This document shows positions 50,206-58,554 of a stretch of 64,000 nt of DNA, in pieces. Numbering within the stretch: the stretch's first letter is position 1; every line of letters begins with the position of its first letter. This DNA comes from Alteriqipengyuania flavescens (GTDB lineage Bacteria; Pseudomonadota; Alphaproteobacteria; Sphingomonadales; Sphingomonadaceae): the NCBI RefSeq assembly GCF_030406725.1, contig NZ_CP129107.1, positions 1,592,501 through 1,656,500 of the forward strand, given 5' to 3'. The translations under genes were made by a program, and so were the position numbers. The notes under the pieces were generated by a model, which did not search any database, was not told the origin of the DNA, and saw nothing but the letters and a program-made list of their open reading frames with translations.

Positions 50206-51507
50206 ATGAAAATCCGCACTAAACCGAGCGGCATTCACTTCATCGAAGTGCGCTTGCCAGACCCCGCCACGGGTGAGCTGAAGCGTAGCCGCGTCTCACT
50301 CGACACGCGGGATATGGACGAAGCCAAGCGGCAGCGCGCCGACTGGCTCGCCGGCACCCATCCGAAGCATCCGAGGAATGGTGGGATCATCGCGGCGAAA
50401 GGACGCGGCCCCGACGCTTCCACAAAACGGATTTCCACGACCGGCGTGATGACCGTCGCGCGGTGGCTCGACGTATGCCAGACCGGCCTGTGGCGCACCT
50501 GCAAGTCGCAGTCGACGATCCAGAGCAACGTCCGCCTCCTCACCCAGGCACTCGATGACGCCGGCCACGGCGAGCTGGCGCTGGCGGACATCGCGTCCAC
50601 CCATGTGACCGCGATCGAGGCGCAGCTTCGGGATCGCCACAACTACGCCGAGGCGTCCGTCAAGAAACTCATGGGGTCCCTCCGCGCTGCGCTGAATGCA
50701 GCGACGACAGAGGAGGACCCGAAGACCGGCAAGGCGTTGCTGCTGCGCGCCCCGAACTTCCCGACCTACAAGGTCCGCAATATCCGCGACCGGGTCCTTT
50801 CGGACGCCGAGGAGGAGGCGGTGTTCGCCTGCATTGCGCAGCGGATCGAGGACGAACCGTCGCGCCCTTGGCGCCAGATGGGCCTGCTGCTCACGGTCAT
50901 GCTCGACACCGGCTTCCGCATCGGCGAGGCGCTGAGCGTCGGACCGGCCAGCGTGACCACGAAGCGGTGGATCGACCCCGTGACGAAGGAAGGGCGCTCC
51001 GCCACGTTCCTCGGGCTCGCCCGCTACACCACGAAGAACGACAAGCCCCGCGAGGTCCCGCTGAGCGACCGGGTGATCTCCCTGCTGCCAACCCTGAACG
51101 CGCTGTCGATCAAGGGCCGCTGGTTCCCGTGGAAGCCCGGCTCGGGCGGCCCCGGCTACCTGTGGCTGAACCTGCGGGCCGATATGGAGGAGCGCGGCTT
51201 CGACCTGTCGGACGTTACCCTGCACACCATGCGGCACACCTGCGCGACCCGCCTGGCGCTCGGTGGGATGGACCTGCTCGGGCTGCGGGATTGGCTCGGC
51301 CACTCGGACATCAAAATCACGGCCGAGCGTTACGTTCACCTAATGAGTAGTCACCTGTATCAAGGGGCGGCGATCCTGAACCTGGCAGGTGGCACGAGTT
51401 CCCTTCAAGGGGAAACCGAAGAACCGGATGGCGAACCCTGCGGGAAGCCCGATAGTCTGTCTTGTGGAAACTATGGAGACCCTCGTGGCGCACTCGCGCT
51501 TCATTAA
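50206..51507 (+). CDS. Tyrosine recombinase integrase
   Basis: 433 residues. N-terminal arm- and core-binding region, then the catalytic domain: LDTGFRIGEALSV (Arg I), TKNDKPREVPLS (beta-hairpin Lys), LHTMRHTCATRLA (His-x-x-Arg), WLGHSDIKITAERYVHL (second His and nucleophilic Tyr). It performs attP x attB recombination at tRNA-Gly. It ends 28 bp before attR. A copy of the 18-bp element (CTTCCACAAAACGG, 50418) lies inside the gene and a reverse one near its 3' end (51461). Confidence 0.95.
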   Translation: MKIRTKPSGIHFIEVRLPDPATGELKRSRVSLDTRDMDEAKRQRADWLAGTHPKHPRNGGIIAAKGRGPDASTKRISTTGVMTVARWLDVCQTGLWRTCKSQSTIQSNVRLLTQALDDAGHGELALADIASTHVTAIEAQLRDRHNYAEASVKKLMGSLRAALNAATTEEDPKTGKALLLRAPNFPTYKVRNIRDRVLSDAEEEAVFACIAQRIEDEPSRPWRQMGLLLTVMLDTGFRIGEALSVGPASVTTKRWIDPVTKEGRSATFLGLARYTTKNDKPREVPLSDRVISLLPTLNALSIKGRWFPWKPGSGGPGYLWLNLRADMEERGFDLSDVTLHTMRHTCATRLALGGMDLLGLRDWLGHSDIKITAERYVHLMSSHLYQGAAILNLAGGTSSLQGETEEPDGEPCGKPDSLSCGNYGDPRGALALH

Positions 51508-51509
51508 AT

Positions 51510-51523
51510 GGCGGAAATCCGCC
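51510..51523 (+). terminator. Weak hairpin after the integrase gene
   Basis: GGCGG-AAAT-CCGCC followed by GTTT. Short stem and no long T-run, so at best a partial terminator between integrase and the att core. Confidence 0.35.
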
Positions 51524-51535
51524 GTTTGCGGGGTC

Positions 51536-51549
51536 TCACCCGCTCCAGA
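51536..51549 (+). other. attR core (direct repeat with attL)
   Basis: TCACCCGCTCCAGA, identical to the tRNA-Gly 3' segment at 9518-9531; marks the right prophage boundary. Confidence 0.85.
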
Positions 51550-51576
51550 CCCGAGCAGGGTCTGAGGTAAGCCCAA

Positions 51577-52137
51577 GTGCCGACCCTGTTCCTCGCCTTC
51601 CTCGCCGCTGCGCTCGCTTCAATGGGCGCGCGCGACCAGTTGCTGGTGGCACGGCTGCGCGAGGCGCTGGGCCCGCATGCAGGGCTGTTGGTCGTCGGCT
51701 GGGCCGTGGCCATCGCCTTCGCTGCACTGGCCGCATGGGCGGGGGCGCTGATGGGCCAGACGCTGTTTCCGGCGGCCAAGCAGATGCTGCTCGGAATTGC
51801 CCTCTTCTTCAGCGCGGTGGAACTGTGCTGGCCGCGCAAGGACACGGCGCCCGCCGAACCGACCCGCTCGCTGGGCGCGATCGCCATCGTCCTGTCCGGC
51901 TATGCGCTGACCGACGCGGCGCGGTTCCTCGTTTTTGCGGTCGCCGTGGGGGCCGCCATGCCCGCGCTTGCGGCCATCGGCGGGGCGCTGGGATCGGGCG
52001 CGGCGCTGACGCTCGGCTGGATGCTGGGGGCCGAGCTTGCCGGATGGCGCTGGCTCGAGGCCATTCGCCTGGTCATCGGCGTGCTCCTTGGCATAACGGG
52101 CCTGTTGCTCGCGCTCGCCGCGCGCGGCATCGTCTGA
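51577..52137 (+). CDS. Multi-pass membrane protein, possibly a degenerate UPF0016/GDT1 relative
   Basis: 186 residues with about six hydrophobic segments, GTG start 28 bp after attR. SMGARDQLLVARL stands where GDT1/UPF0016 transporters have the metal-binding E-x-G-D-K/R-T motif, so it may be a divergent homolog that lost those acidic residues; this match is weak. It was probably the gene originally next to tRNA-Gly. Function unknown. Confidence 0.6.
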   Translation: MPTLFLAFLAAALASMGARDQLLVARLREALGPHAGLLVVGWAVAIAFAALAAWAGALMGQTLFPAAKQMLLGIALFFSAVELCWPRKDTAPAEPTRSLGAIAIVLSGYALTDAARFLVFAVAVGAAMPALAAIGGALGSGAALTLGWMLGAELAGWRWLEAIRLVIGVLLGITGLLLALAARGIV

Positions 52138-52234
52138 ACGATTACACTTATCGAAACTCTCGCGCGAAATCGCGGAAACCCTTCGTCGCGCGGGCCGTTG
52201 GTCGAGCACACAACGAGAAAATAAGGGCATTCCC

Positions 52235-52696
52235 ATGAGCAACACCGACAATTCCAAAACCGCGCTGATCGACGGACTGAACAGCCTCCTCGCCGATCAC
52301 CTTGCGCTCTACTGGAAGACCAAGAATTTCCACTGGCACATCGTCGGCCCTCGTTTTCGTGACCTGCACCTGTTGTTCGACGAGCAGGCCATCGAAATCC
52401 GCGACCAGATCGACGCGATTGCGGAACGGGTGCGCAAGCAGGATGCGAAGACGCTGACCTCCATCGCCTCGGTCGCCAAGCACACCAAGATCGTGGACCA
52501 GGACGACACCGCCCTGTCGCCCGACGCTATGCTGCAGGAACTGCACGACGACAACGCCGGGATGGTGAAGCGCCTGAAGGAGCTGAAGACCCATGCCGAG
52601 GCGGCCGGCGACAACGCGACCGACGGGCTGATCGATGACTGGACCGACTTGGCCGAAGAACGGGTCTGGTTCCTGAAGTCGCAACTGGGCGGCTGA
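52235..52696 (+). CDS. dps: Dps-family DNA starvation/ferritin-like protein
   Basis: 153 residues. The ferroxidase signature is TKNFHWHIVGPRFRDLHLLF followed by DEQAIEIRDQID, with the inter-subunit His, Asp and Glu ligands. Twelve subunits form a shell that oxidises and stores iron and protects DNA under stress. A terminator follows. It belongs to the host. Confidence 0.93.
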   Translation: MSNTDNSKTALIDGLNSLLADHLALYWKTKNFHWHIVGPRFRDLHLLFDEQAIEIRDQIDAIAERVRKQDAKTLTSIASVAKHTKIVDQDDTALSPDAMLQELHDDNAGMVKRLKELKTHAEAAGDNATDGLIDDWTDLAEERVWFLKSQLGG

Positions 52697-52721
52697 CCCC
52701 ACCCCTGCAACGCAATTCATC

Positions 52722-52756
52722 GGGCCGCGGTGCTTCCACAGCATCGCGGCCCTTTG
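52722..52756 (+). terminator. Terminator after dps
   Basis: Stem GGGCCGCG.../...CGCGGCCC extended by TGC/GCA with a TTCCACA loop, then TTTG. Confidence 0.6.
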
Positions 52757-52769
52757 CTATGGAGCATCC

Positions 52770-53393
52770 ATGACCAACGTCGACATCATCGAAAACGCCG
52801 ACCATTCCGTCATCGCCGACTGGCTGGAAAACCGCCTCGCCGCGGCGCTGGCCGAAGGGGAGGGACCGGTAACCATCACCGTGCCGGGCGGATCGACCCC
52901 GTTCCCGGTGATGGAATTGCTGGCGAAACGCGATCTCGACTGGAGCAGGATCGTGATCTGGCCGGGCGATGACCGCGTGGTCGACCCATCGCACGAGGCC
53001 AGCAACGAAGGCCGCATCCGCGCGATTTTCGAGCCTGTCGGCGCGGAAGTGACCGCGTTGACGGTGATGGAGCAGATCCCGCCGTTTGCGCTCGCCTGGC
53101 TCGGCATGGGCGCCGACGGGCACATCGCCTCGCTGTTCCCGAACACCGATCCGCAGGCCGACGATCCGCGCGCCATTGTGCGCCTGACGCCCGATCCGCT
53201 GCCGCCCGAAGCCCCGTTCGACCGCATCAGCCTGACGATGCCGAGCATTCTCGGCGCCGGCGAACTGCTGTTTACCCTGGGCGGGAGTGCCGACAAGCGC
53301 GCGGTGTTCGACGCGGCCGTCGCAGGCGAGAACGACCTGCCCATCGCGCGGCTGCTGGCTGCGGCGAGGCAGAAGGTGACATGCTTCGCCTGA
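52770..53393 (+). CDS. pgl: 6-phosphogluconolactonase
   Basis: 207 residues of the SugarP isomerase-like Pgl family: TVPGGSTPFPVMELLAKRDL, IVIWPGDDRVVDPSHEASNE and LAWLGMGADGHIASLFPNTD. It hydrolyses 6-phosphoglucono-lactone in the pentose phosphate and Entner-Doudoroff routes. Slightly shorter than E. coli-independent DevB types (~230). Overlaps the NUDIX gene by 13 bp, so the two are probably co-expressed. Confidence 0.9.
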   Translation: MTNVDIIENADHSVIADWLENRLAAALAEGEGPVTITVPGGSTPFPVMELLAKRDLDWSRIVIWPGDDRVVDPSHEASNEGRIRAIFEPVGAEVTALTVMEQIPPFALAWLGMGADGHIASLFPNTDPQADDPRAIVRLTPDPLPPEAPFDRISLTMPSILGAGELLFTLGGSADKRAVFDAAVAGENDLPIARLLAAARQKVTCFA

Positions 53394-53890
53394 TCATCGG
53401 GCTGGTCCCGCGCCCGCTCCACCGCGCCGCCCTGCGCACCGCGCACAAGCTGCGCCATCGCTGGCGCGTGCTGCGCAAGGTGCCGCTGCAGGGTGTCTCC
53501 GTGATCCCATATGACGGCGAGGGGCGCGTCCTTATGGTCCGCCACAGCTACGCCCGGCCCGGCTGGGCCTTCCCCGGCGGCGGCTGCAAGGGCGGCGAGG
53601 ACCCGGCGCAAGCGGCACGGCGCGAACTGCGCGAAGAGCTGGGGCTCGAACTGGGCGACTTGCAGCTGGTGGAACGGATCGAGGAAGTCATCTCCGGCTC
53701 CCCGCATACGGCGTATCTCTATTCCGCCCCGATCGCGGGCAGGTTCGACCCCGACGGGCGCGAGGTGCTGGCGGCACGCCTGTTTTGGGTCGATGACCTG
53801 CCGGACGACATGAGCCCGCTGACCCGGCGGCGGATGCAGGCCTTCTTAGGGTCAGGACCCATTACTGGCACGGGCGTGGCGGCAAGATGA
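53381..53890 (+). CDS. NUDIX hydrolase
   Basis: 169 residues with the Nudix box GGGCKGGEDPAQAARRELRE followed by ELGL, fitting GX5EX7REUXEEXGU, which binds Mg2+ and cleaves nucleoside diphosphate-X substrates. Substrate not predictable. The last ~14 codons come from the inverted-repeat element starting at 53847, so the natural C-terminus was replaced. Confidence 0.88.
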   Translation: MLRLIIGLVPRPLHRAALRTAHKLRHRWRVLRKVPLQGVSVIPYDGEGRVLMVRHSYARPGWAFPGGGCKGGEDPAQAARRELREELGLELGDLQLVERIEEVISGSPHTAYLYSAPIAGRFDPDGREVLAARLFWVDDLPDDMSPLTRRRMQAFLGSGPITGTGVAAR

Positions 53891-54125
53891 CGAAGATATC
53901 GGACGAAACTGCGGGCAGCGAAGGCTGGATGCCTTCGCCAACGCGGTTTTGTTCGAGATCGAAGTCATCTGGCCGTCCTTCGCATTGGGTCAATTGGCCC
54001 CCGTGCAGCGTCACGGCAGCTTGAAAATGCCACGGCATTTCCCGCGCTCCCGTTCCTTGCACAGCGCTTCGCTGGGGCCAATTGCTCCCAACCACGCTCC
54101 GCGCCAGTAATGGGTCCTGACCCTA
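53847..54125. mobile_element. MITE-like element with 21-bp terminal inverted repeats and TA flanks
   Basis: Starts TAGGGTCAGGACCCATTACT (53847) and ends with its exact reverse complement (54103-54125). TA at both edges fits a TA target duplication, as for IS630/Tc1-mariner movers. Interior of about 230 bp has no transposase. It sits between the convergent NUDIX and dinB genes and supplies the ends of both. Confidence 0.75.
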
Positions 54126-55256
54126 GAGCAGCGATAGCTGCGCGTCGGGCGGGCGCCGGTCCTTCGGCACCACGCCTTCGAGGTTGCTGAGCGTCAGGCC
54201 CATCAGGCGGATGGGGCGGGGCAGGGGCAATTCCTCTTCCAGCAATTCGCGTGCCATGGCGGCAAAGGTCGCCTTGTCCGCCACCAGCTGCGCGACCGAT
54301 TTCGCCCGGGTGTGGAGCGTGAAGTCGTTGTATTTCAGCTTCAGCGTGACGGTACGGCCCTTGGCGCCGGCGCGCTCGATCCGCTCCCACACGATGTCGA
54401 CGATCCGATCCAGCGTTTCGCGCAATTCGCCGTCTTCCGACTGGTCTTCCCCGAAAGTGCGCTCCCCGCCCACGGACTTGCGCATGCGGTTGGCGCGCAC
54501 CGGACGCAGGTCCACGGCCCGCGCCGCGCGGAATAGGTATTCGCCGAAACTGCCGAAATGCGCCGTCAGCCAGGCGAGATCCTTCGCCGCCAGGTCCGCG
54601 CCGGTTTCGATGCCAAGGCGCTTCATCTTTTCTTCCGCCTTCGGGCCCACGCCGTGGAAGCGCCGGATTGGCAGCGACTGGACGAACCCGGCACCCTGGC
54701 CCGGGCGGATGACGCAAATGCCGTCGGGTTTGTTCTGGTCGCTCGCCAGCTTGGCGAGGAACTTGTTGTAGCTGACCCCGGCGCTGGCTGTCAGCCGCGT
54801 CTCCTCGCGGATGCGGCGGCGGATGTCCTGCGCGATCGCCGTCGCGCTGCCCAGGCCCTTGCGGTCCTCCGTCACGTCGAGATAGGCTTCGTCCAGGCTG
54901 AGCGGTTCGACGTGATCGGTGTAGTCGCGGAAGATCGCGCGGATTTGCTGGCTGACTTCGCGATAGGCGTCGAAGCGGCTCTTCACGAAGATGAGGTCGG
55001 GGCATTTGCGCTTGGCGGTAACGCTGGGCATCGCGCTTTTCACGCCGAACTTGCGCGCTTCGTAGCTGGCGGCGGCCACCACGCCGCGCCCGCTCGACCC
55101 GCCGACTGCCACCGGCTTGCCGCGCAGTTCGGGGTTGTCGCGCTGTTCGACGCTGGCGAAGAAGGCGTCCATGTCCACGTGGATGATCTTGCGCAGGCCT
55201 TCCGCCTCAGCGTCGGCGTCATCTTCGTCATCCGTGCGCTGAAGGCAATCACCCAT
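54123..55256 (-). CDS. dinB: DNA polymerase IV (Y family)
   Basis: 377 residues. Motifs: IIHVDMDAFFASVEQRDNPE (first metal Asp), GVVAAASYEARKFGVKSAMP, PLSLDEAYLDVTE (catalytic Asp-Glu), TASAGVSYNKFLAKLASDQN (Ser-Tyr/Lys), then little-finger domain; ends QLSLL, like a beta-clamp motif. Error-prone translesion synthesis. The N-terminus has an acidic Asp-rich leader before the family start. The stop codon TAG is created at the junction with the MITE-like element. Confidence 0.92.
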   Translation of the reverse strand: MGDCLQRTDDEDDADAEAEGLRKIIHVDMDAFFASVEQRDNPELRGKPVAVGGSSGRGVVAAASYEARKFGVKSAMPSVTAKRKCPDLIFVKSRFDAYREVSQQIRAIFRDYTDHVEPLSLDEAYLDVTEDRKGLGSATAIAQDIRRRIREETRLTASAGVSYNKFLAKLASDQNKPDGICVIRPGQGAGFVQSLPIRRFHGVGPKAEEKMKRLGIETGADLAAKDLAWLTAHFGSFGEYLFRAARAVDLRPVRANRMRKSVGGERTFGEDQSEDGELRETLDRIVDIVWERIERAGAKGRTVTLKLKYNDFTLHTRAKSVAQLVADKATFAAMARELLEEELPLPRPIRLMGLTLSNLEGVVPKDRRPPDAQLSLL

Positions 55257-55321
55257 GCGCGAATAGATAGGGCGCGCGCTTGCAAAGCGGAACCTTGTTC
55301 GCCACCTGCCGTCTTGTGCAG

Positions 55322-56608
55322 ATGCGAAACGATCTTCCCGCCTCCGGCGAGCCTGCGCTGACGGACGAGCCTGCCGGGCAGCCGGCACCGCGCCCTGCCG
55401 TCGGCGGGCGGCTGGGCGAGCGCGAGCTGATCTGGATGATGGCGCTGCTGATGGCCTGCAACGCCTTCGGCATCGATGCCATTCTGCCCGCGCTGGACGA
55501 GCTGGCCGGATCGCTGGGCGCGGCCGGCAACGACCGGCAGTTCGTGATCGGCGCATATTTGCTGGCCGCAGGCATCGGCACGCTGGTGCCCGGCGCCTTC
55601 GCCGACCGCTACGGGCGAAGGCCGGTGCTGTTCGTTGCTCTGGCCGCCTATATCGTCCTGTCGATCGCCTGCGCTATGGTGGAAACCTTCACCCAGCTGG
55701 TGGTGCTGCGTGCGGCGCAGGGCTTCTTTGCCGCCGGGATCATCGCCCTTCCGCCCGCCATCATCCGCGACCGGGTGGGCGGCGACAAGATGGCCCGGTT
55801 GATGAGCCTGATCTTCGTCATCTTCCTCCTCGTCCCGGCCGTCGCGCCCAGCGTTGGGCAGGGCGTGCTGCACCTGACGGGCGACTGGCGCTGGATTTTC
55901 GGCGCGATGGCGCTGGCAGGCTGCGTGATGACCGGCTGGGTCTGGTTCCGCCTCCCTGAAACGCTGGACCCGGCGAACCGGCAGGAAATCCACATCCCCA
56001 CCATCGCCCGCAACATGACCCACGCGGTCACCCTGCGTGAGACGATCGGCTACACGCTCGGCAGCGCGCTGGTGTTCGGCGGGCTGTTCGGCTTCATCAA
56101 TTCCAGCCAGCAGCTGATCGGGGAGGCTTTCGGCGCGGGCGACAAGTTCCCGCTGATCTTCGCCATGTGCGCAGGCTGCATGGCAATCGCCAACTGGTCG
56201 AACAGCCGCATCGTCGAACGTTTCGGCGCACGGCGGGTCAGCCACGCGGCGCTGTTCGCCTTCATCGCGGTGGCGGGCGCGCAATTTTGGTTCGCCAGCC
56301 GCCCGGACGAAGGCCTGTGGACCTTCGCGCCGCTGATGGCCGCGAACATGAGCCTGCTGGGCTTCATCGGCGCGAACTTCGGCAGCATCGCCTTGCAGCC
56401 GTTCCACCGCATCGCCGGCGCGGCCTCGAGCGCGCAAGGCTTCCTGCGCATGACAAGCGGAGCGGCGCTGGGCGCGTATATCGGCTATAGCTACGATGGC
56501 ACGGCGGAGCCGCTGGCCCTCGCGCTGCTGATCACCGCCGTGTTGAGCCTAGCCTTCGTACTATTCAGCGAGAAGGGCGAGCTGTTCGGGGAAAAGGTGC
56601 CGGACTGA
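55322..56608 (+). CDS. MFS drug-resistance transporter (Bcr/CflA type)
   Basis: 428 residues with 12 predicted helices. Bcr/CflA features: NAFGIDAILPALDELAGSLG, FADRYGRRPVLFVAL (motif A), RAAQGFFAAGIIALPPAIIR. A proton-driven exporter, substrate unknown. It diverges from dinB, 65 bp apart. Start at 55322; an upstream ATG/alternative start would add 14 residues. Confidence 0.87.
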   Translation: MRNDLPASGEPALTDEPAGQPAPRPAVGGRLGERELIWMMALLMACNAFGIDAILPALDELAGSLGAAGNDRQFVIGAYLLAAGIGTLVPGAFADRYGRRPVLFVALAAYIVLSIACAMVETFTQLVVLRAAQGFFAAGIIALPPAIIRDRVGGDKMARLMSLIFVIFLLVPAVAPSVGQGVLHLTGDWRWIFGAMALAGCVMTGWVWFRLPETLDPANRQEIHIPTIARNMTHAVTLRETIGYTLGSALVFGGLFGFINSSQQLIGEAFGAGDKFPLIFAMCAGCMAIANWSNSRIVERFGARRVSHAALFAFIAVAGAQFWFASRPDEGLWTFAPLMAANMSLLGFIGANFGSIALQPFHRIAGAASSAQGFLRMTSGAALGAYIGYSYDGTAEPLALALLITAVLSLAFVLFSEKGELFGEKVPD

Positions 56609-56636
56609 TGTTCCTCCCCAGGCTTTGGGGAGGTGC

Positions 56637-58544
56637 TCAGGTCTCTTCCGCAGGCTCCACCACCGCGAGTACCGCTTCGACCTGCACCTGCCCGCCTTCG
56701 CTGGCGGAAAGTTCCGTCACGATCCCGTCGAACGGCGCGGTGAGCGCGTGCTCCATCTTCATCGCCTCGAGCACCATCAGCCGCTGGCCTGCGGTTACTT
56801 TGTCGCCCTCGTCCACATCGACCGCGATGACCTTGCCCGGCATGGGGGCAAGGATAGCCCCGTCGGCGGCGGAGGCTGCTCCGCTGCCGCGCGGTGGTGT
56901 CGAAGTAAATATCCGGTCGTGACCGCGTTCAGTAACGAGCACTTGGGCGCCGGGTCTCGAGAAACTTGCGTACTGCGCTTCTCCGTCTGTTTGTGCGTTG
57001 TAGGCTTGTCCAGCATGCCAAAGAGTGACCGAAGTTTTCGGATTTACGTTCAAGCGGAAGCCGTAAAGCCCCTTCAGGAGCGCAGCTTCCGGTCCGAAAG
57101 AATTGACGTCGTCCCAATCGAGATAATCGAACCTCAACCGCGCGCCTGCCCCATCAATGACCTCTTGGCTTGGATTTTCCGCAGGTAGCAAGGCGTCACC
57201 TGCGCGCGCGATCAACCCTGTGTCCAAATTGGCAGCCGCGAAATCGCCGTTGTCCAGGCATTCGAACAGGAAGCCCTTGTTGGTCTTGATCGGGCTGACT
57301 GCACTATGTGTCAGGGCCGCCTTAAGGTCCTCGATGGCATCGCCCCGGGTTGGTCCGCTGGTCACGATCTTGGCGATCATCGGATCGTAGAACGGCGATA
57401 CAACATCGCCATCTTCGACGCCCGTTTCGATCCGTGCGATACTACTGTCCAGTATGAGATCATCTAACCGCCCCGTGCTTGGCAAAAACCCCTTCGCCGG
57501 GTCTTCGGCATAAAGCCGCGCTTCGATCGCGTGGCCGTCGATGCTCAGCTCTTCCTGCTTCAGCGGGATCGGCTCGCCGCTTGCGACGCGCAGTTGCCAC
57601 TCCACCAGATCGACCCCGGTGATCTCCTCGGTCACCGGATGTTCGACCTGCAGGCGGGTGTTCATTTCCATGAAGAAGATGCGGTCGGCGCGCAGGCCTT
57701 CGCTGGCGTCGGCGATGAATTCGATCGTGCCGGCGCCCTCGTAATCTACCGCCTTGGCGGCGCGCACGGCGGCGGCACAGATGTCCGCACGCGTGGCCTC
57801 ATCCATGCCGGGGGCGGGCGCTTCCTCTATCACCTTCTGGTGGCGGCGCTGGAGCGAGCAATCGCGTTCGAACAGATGGACGACATTGCCGTGACTGTCG
57901 CCGAAGACCTGCACCTCGATATGGCGGGGCGAGGTGATCCATTTTTCCAGCAGGACCTCGTCATTGGAGAAGCTGGCCTTTGCCTCGCGCCGGCAGCTTT
58001 CCAATGCGGCTTCGAAATCCGCCGCAGCATCGACCTTGCGCATCCCCTTGCCGCCGCCGCCCGCGACCGCCTTGATGAGGACGGGATAGCCGATGGCGTC
58101 GGCTTCGGATTTGAGGCGGCTGACCGACTGGTCATCGCCTTCGTAACCCGGCGTGACAGGCACGCCCGCGGCGCGCATCAGCTTCTTGGCCGCGTCTTTC
58201 AGCCCCATCGCCTCGATGCTGGAAGGCTTGGGCCCGACCCAGATCAGCCCCGCATCGATCACGGCCTGCGCGAAGCCGACGTTCTCGGACAGGAAGCCAT
58301 AGCCCGGATGGATCGCCTCCGCGCCCGTCTGCTTCGCCGCAGCGATGATCTTCTCACCGACAAGGTAGCTTTCGGCAGCAGGCGAGGGGCCGATATGCAC
58401 CGCCTCGTCGGCTGAACGCACGTGCAGCGCCTTGGCATCGGCATCGGAATAGACCGCGACCGTGGCGATCCCCATGTCGCGCGCGGTGCGGATGATGCGG
58501 CAGGCAATTTCGCCGCGATTGGCGATCAGGAGCTTCTGGATCAT
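56637..58544 (-). CDS. Acyl-CoA carboxylase alpha subunit (biotin carboxylase + BCCP; MCC/PCC type)
   Basis: 635 residues. Biotin carboxylase: LLIANRGEIACRIIRTARDM, ATP-grasp AVAGGGGKGMRKV, FMEMNTRLQVEHPVTE with the catalytic Glu/Arg. Middle BT-like domain, then the biotinyl domain with LEAMKMEHALTAPFDG (modified Lys in AMKM). Such subunits carboxylate biotin for 3-methylcrotonyl-CoA or propionyl-CoA carboxylase; no beta subunit gene lies in the window to decide which. The patch 56900-57200 is less GC-rich than the rest but the frame is intact. Confidence 0.9.
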   Translation of the reverse strand: MIQKLLIANRGEIACRIIRTARDMGIATVAVYSDADAKALHVRSADEAVHIGPSPAAESYLVGEKIIAAAKQTGAEAIHPGYGFLSENVGFAQAVIDAGLIWVGPKPSSIEAMGLKDAAKKLMRAAGVPVTPGYEGDDQSVSRLKSEADAIGYPVLIKAVAGGGGKGMRKVDAAADFEAALESCRREAKASFSNDEVLLEKWITSPRHIEVQVFGDSHGNVVHLFERDCSLQRRHQKVIEEAPAPGMDEATRADICAAAVRAAKAVDYEGAGTIEFIADASEGLRADRIFFMEMNTRLQVEHPVTEEITGVDLVEWQLRVASGEPIPLKQEELSIDGHAIEARLYAEDPAKGFLPSTGRLDDLILDSSIARIETGVEDGDVVSPFYDPMIAKIVTSGPTRGDAIEDLKAALTHSAVSPIKTNKGFLFECLDNGDFAAANLDTGLIARAGDALLPAENPSQEVIDGAGARLRFDYLDWDDVNSFGPEAALLKGLYGFRLNVNPKTSVTLWHAGQAYNAQTDGEAQYASFSRPGAQVLVTERGHDRIFTSTPPRGSGAASAADGAILAPMPGKVIAVDVDEGDKVTAGQRLMVLEAMKMEHALTAPFDGIVTELSASEGGQVQVEAVLAVVEPAEET

Positions 58545-58554
58545 GCCGTAGCGG

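Larger units (their letters stand above)
9518..51549 (+). mobile_element. T7-like (Autographivirus-type) integrated prophage, about 42 kb, apparently complete
   Basis: Bounded by 14-bp direct repeats TCACCCGCTCCAGA at 9518-9531 (3' end of tRNA-Gly) and 51536-51549. Contains a single-subunit RNA polymerase, SSB, lysozyme, primase/helicase, family A DNA polymerase, 5' exonuclease, portal, scaffold, capsid, tubular tail proteins, internal virion proteins, tail fibre, both terminase subunits and a tyrosine integrase next to attR. All but one gene read rightward. Gene order is that of T7, permuted so that the linear genome ends are fused between the large terminase and the early genes. No essential T7 function is visibly broken once the DNA polymerase intron is removed. 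Confidence 0.93.
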
